Below are positions 61,717 to 64,000 of a stretch of 64,000 nt of DNA, one piece after another. The stretch comes from Algoriphagus sp. PAP.12 (GTDB lineage: Bacteria > Bacteroidota > Bacteroidia > Cytophagales > Cyclobacteriaceae). The stretch spans positions 372,001 through 436,000 of the forward strand of contig NZ_JAPPSQ010000001.1 of assembly GCF_026652115.1 (NCBI RefSeq), read 5' to 3'. Numbering within the stretch: the stretch's first letter is position 1; each line of letters opens with the position of its first letter. A program made the translations under genes and the position numbers. The notes under the pieces are model-generated. The model was not told the DNA's origin, searched no databases, and worked only from the letters and a program-made list of their open reading frames with translations.

Positions 61717-62269
61717 TGATGCGAGGTTTTTGGATGTCGGAGATCAAAACAGCCCCATTGTAAGGACCAGGAATTAAAGAATATGGGATAACTTCTGTTT
61801 GGATATATTCTGAAGCCATATAGCCTTGAATAGTCAATCTCTTCGTGTTGTTTAGGAAAAATGCGATATCCTTTTGCTTTTGTCCGGCTTCTGAATCATC
61901 ACCTTCCAAAGTCAGACCGTCTTGAATTTTAGCTTCTCTTTCTTTCGCAGAAAGTCCAGCAAAACCAGACCCTGCAAATTCAGGGAATGCTTTTAGTCCA
62001 TTAACAAATTTCCCTTGAGCTTCTTCGGTGTAGCAATCATTGACCATCACCAGAATAAAATCGGGAACGGCAATATCCAAGGCTCCTTTGATCTCTCCGG
62101 AAGGAATTATTGTATTGGAAACCACTCCCAAGAGTTCTTTTTGGGAAGCAGTAACTTTTAATTTCTCATAAGCGGCAAGAATATCATCGCTACTAAAATC
62201 ACAGGAAGGAATCAGGGCAAGTCCTCCTGAGATTAATGCGATATGCCGCAAGGCATGACGTCTGTTCAT
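61709..62269 (-). CDS. Gluconate 2-dehydrogenase subunit 3-like small subunit, Tat-exported
   Basis: 186 residues from the ATG at 62269. The frame is open for 59 more codons upstream, but only this start places the twin-arginine signal N-R-R-H-A-L-R-H at the N-terminus. The hydrophobic core ends in I-P-S-C, so lipidation after Tat export is possible. The body (about 35-170) follows the helical subunit-3 pattern with I-I-P-S-G near 53-57. In known FAD-dependent sugar dehydrogenases this hitch-hiker subunit carries the catalytic GMC subunit across the membrane. The overlap with the GMC gene fits that role. Confidence 0.87.
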   Translation of the reverse strand: MNRRHALRHIALISGGLALIPSCDFSSDDILAAYEKLKVTASQKELLGVVSNTIIPSGEIKGALDIAVPDFILVMVNDCYTEEAQGKFVNGLKAFPEFAGSGFAGLSAKEREAKIQDGLTLEGDDSEAGQKQKDIAFFLNNTKRLTIQGYMASEYIQTEVIPYSLIPGPYNGAVLISDIQKPRING

Positions 62270-62367
62270 AGGTAATTGGTAGGGGTTTATTAGCAAATTG
62301 ACCGAGAAAGTAGGGATATTTTTCTTCAAAAACCCATTTTTCCCGGTCAATTCAAATAATCGGAATT

Positions 62368-64000
62368 TTATTTGGTCAAGACTCCCAATTCTGCCAAGGT
62401 TGCTGGGTTTCCATCGGCAGTTTTTACAGCTTTGATTTTGATCCATTTAGCTGGAGTACTATCAAAACGAATCTTCTGCTCGATGGGACTATTCACTACA
62501 TTGGAAAATTCTCCGCTTGCTACTTCTTTCCAGTTTTTTCCATCCGAACTTACTGAAAATGCATAGTTGGTAATATGTCCGCTTGGATATCTAGCCTGCA
62601 TTGGGAAATAGCTAAATCCTTGAATCTCGATGGTTTCTCCCAGATCAACGATCAACTCATTGCTTTTCGTAGTCACATAGGAGTGGATATTTTCATCTAA
62701 AGCTTTCTCACCGTTTTCAGCCTTCGTTTCCCATTTTGCTTTCGGGTAATCCAAGTCCACTCGCTTCGAATCACTAGCTTTTCCTGAAACAGGGTCATAA
62801 GTGATGGTTTGTAATGTAATGGCTTCATCCACTTGAATTGGCGCAGTAAATTTCTGAGAAGAATTGCTTGGTGCAGATCCATCTGTAGTAAAGTAAATTT
62901 CTAGCCCTTCGTCCGGAGATACCAATGTCAAAAGACCAGATTTGTCTCTTTTCACATCCGGGGCCAAAAGCAATTTTGGGGCATAGTAAACTCCCACTTC
63001 GGAAATCACCGGAATACCTTTTCCATCTTCGAAATTCACTCTGATTTTTTCAGCTGTCACATCTGGGAATCTCAAAATTCTCTTGTATCCAACAGTGGTA
63101 CCTTCAGCGATTTTTTCCCAGCTTCCATCCACTTCTTTTTCCAAAGTGAAAGCCTTCACTCGCTGACCTAATGGTGTATACTCCTGCAATAAAAGACGGT
63201 TGAAAGAAGTCTCTTTTCCGAAATCTAACTCCAAGCTAGCTTTTGCTCCGGCACCATCTTCCAAAGTCCAGTAGGTTTCATAGTCTCCGTCCTTAGCCAT
63301 TTCTGCCTCATAGCCAAAGCCACGATCAGCACTTGCAGAAGCTGAAGCCTGAAGTGCCAAATTAGTTGCAAAGTCTTCTTTGACCTTGGCAGCCATTTTC
63401 AAGATTGCTGCTTCATCATTCTCATGAATCAAACCTCTGGTATCCACTGGGAAGTTGATCAACAAGGAAGAGTTTTGTCCAATACTTTTATAAAAAATCT
63501 CCATCAAATCCGGAAGAGACTTCACCATATGGTCTTCGTATTTATGATAATACCATCCTGGGCGGATACTTACGTCCGCTTCACCAGGCACCCAATAGTT
63601 TCCATTCTCCTGACCCGGAGCCCACTTTTGAGAATATTCAGGCATCCCTGCATAAATAGAATCTCTTTCCAAATTGGACCAAGTAGTCTCATAGGCGAAC
63701 CCATGCTCATTTCCGATCCATCTTACATCGGGACCTCCATCTCCAAAAATCATGGCAGTGGGTTGAAGTTCTCTCACTAACTCGATGACAGATGGCCATT
63801 GATAATATGATTTCTTGTCTACTTTTCTGCTTTCATTGGCACCGCCGTACCAGCCGTCACCTCCATTGGCTCCATCAAACCAAACCTCACTGATTTCACC
63901 ATAGTTGGTCAAAAGTTCAGTTAGCTGGTTTTTCATATAGGTCCTGTATTCCGGTTTTCCGTAATCAGGATGGTTTCTATCCCAAGGAGAATAATAAATT
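62368..64000 (-). CDS. Alpha-L-fucosidase-like GH29 enzyme with C-terminal F5/8-type domains (5' end outside window)
   Basis: The frame is open to the window edge. At least 543 residues are visible, and an internal ATG at 63936 is not the start because the preceding codons (Y-Y-S-P-W-D-R-N) are still GH29 sequence. The nucleophile region V-W-F-D-G-A-N-G has the Asp codon at 63874-63876. After the catalytic barrel come an F5/8 type C-like domain, a CHB_HEX_C-like module (I-Y-F-T-T-D-G-S-A-P) and a second F5/8-like domain ending at the stop. It would release alpha-L-fucose from glycans outside the cytoplasm. It is first in an operon with the sugar-dehydrogenase-like pair, beginning 98 bases before the small subunit gene. 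Confidence 0.88.
   Translation of the reverse strand, partial: IYYSPWDRNHPDYGKPEYRTYMKNQLTELLTNYGEISEVWFDGANGGDGWYGGANESRKVDKKSYYQWPSVIELVRELQPTAMIFGDGGPDVRWIGNEHGFAYETTWSNLERDSIYAGMPEYSQKWAPGQENGNYWVPGEADVSIRPGWYYHKYEDHMVKSLPDLMEIFYKSIGQNSSLLINFPVDTRGLIHENDEAAILKMAAKVKEDFATNLALQASASASADRGFGYEAEMAKDGDYETYWTLEDGAGAKASLELDFGKETSFNRLLLQEYTPLGQRVKAFTLEKEVDGSWEKIAEGTTVGYKRILRFPDVTAEKIRVNFEDGKGIPVISEVGVYYAPKLLLAPDVKRDKSGLLTLVSPDEGLEIYFTTDGSAPSNSSQKFTAPIQVDEAITLQTITYDPVSGKASDSKRVDLDYPKAKWETKAENGEKALDENIHSYVTTKSNELIVDLGETIEIQGFSYFPMQARYPSGHITNYAFSVSSDGKNWKEVASGEFSNVVNSPIEQKIRFDSTPAKWIKIKAVKTADGNPATLAELGVLTK

Noticed and set aside
62270-62446. 59-residue extension of the dehydrogenase small subunit
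   Set aside because: It would bury the twin-arginine signal inside the protein and overlaps the fucosidase 3' end.

Overview
The window looks like chromosomal DNA of a Bacteroidota member, most likely order Cytophagales and close to Algoriphagus/Cyclobacteriaceae. This is inferred from gene content, not from a marker search. The evidence is a SusC/SusD pair, a type IX secretion C-terminal sorting domain, many lipoproteins with a short lipobox, a carotenoid desaturase, a bacterial geranylgeranylglyceryl-phosphate synthase, and several TAnnTTTG promoter elements typical of the phylum. I see no rRNA, tRNA, CRISPR array, insertion sequence or prophage. Both ends of the window cut through genes.

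Layout. 1-4.5 kb: tandem paralogous membrane-protein genes (one cut by the window start, one intact, one frameshifted) run directly into a NarX/LiaS-type histidine kinase, its NarL-type response regulator and a Gfo/Idh/MocA oxidoreductase. 4.5-19 kb: mostly housekeeping genes, namely a small outer-membrane protein preceded by a perfect 16-bp hairpin, a PLP dehydratase, an M23-like protein, coaX, a SAT1-like acetyltransferase, guaB, a lytic transglycosylase, a LOG-family protein, a Cys-cluster protein, two small envelope-stress-like proteins with GGGP synthase, an AraC regulator, an acyl-CoA dehydrogenase, a zinc peptidase, a flippase-like membrane protein, and panD-panC. 19-27.5 kb: a truncated glycogen-synthase-like protein, a DUF4270 lipoprotein, glmS, a Kazal-domain lipoprotein, an SGNH hydrolase, prfA, a GNAT acetyltransferase and a Cys/Met-metabolism PLP enzyme.

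27.5-44.2 kb: the accessory part. A 937-residue T9SS-exported Ycf48/PKD-like protein and a monoheme DUF3365 lipoprotein face a 12.7-kb co-directional locus: SusC, SusD, an FG-GAP/ASPIC lipoprotein, a formylglycine-generating-enzyme-like protein without catalytic cysteines, two consecutive Tat-exported proteins (a Gfo/Idh/MocA oxidoreductase and a TIM-barrel isomerase-like protein) and a Ycf48-like lipoprotein. It has the import machinery of a polysaccharide-utilisation locus but no recognisable glycoside hydrolase, and it is the best candidate here for an undescribed uptake and oxidoreductive system.

44.3-56.9 kb: a HisA-like protein that has lost a catalytic aspartate, a CsaA-like tRNA-binding protein, an S10 carboxypeptidase, a GH3-like adenylating enzyme, lptB-recJ, prmA, tpiA, recX, a CrtI/CrtD-type desaturase and an unknown lipoprotein. 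57-64 kb: a GH43-like lipoprotein, a three-copy hairpin repeat, glyS, and a minus-strand operon reading GH29 fucosidase (5' end outside the window), Tat-exported gluconate-2-dehydrogenase-subunit-3-like protein, and GMC oxidoreductase carrying a C-x5-C-x3-C cluster. That last pair resembles a periplasmic glucose or glucoside dehydrogenase in which the large subunit is exported with its Tat-tagged partner.
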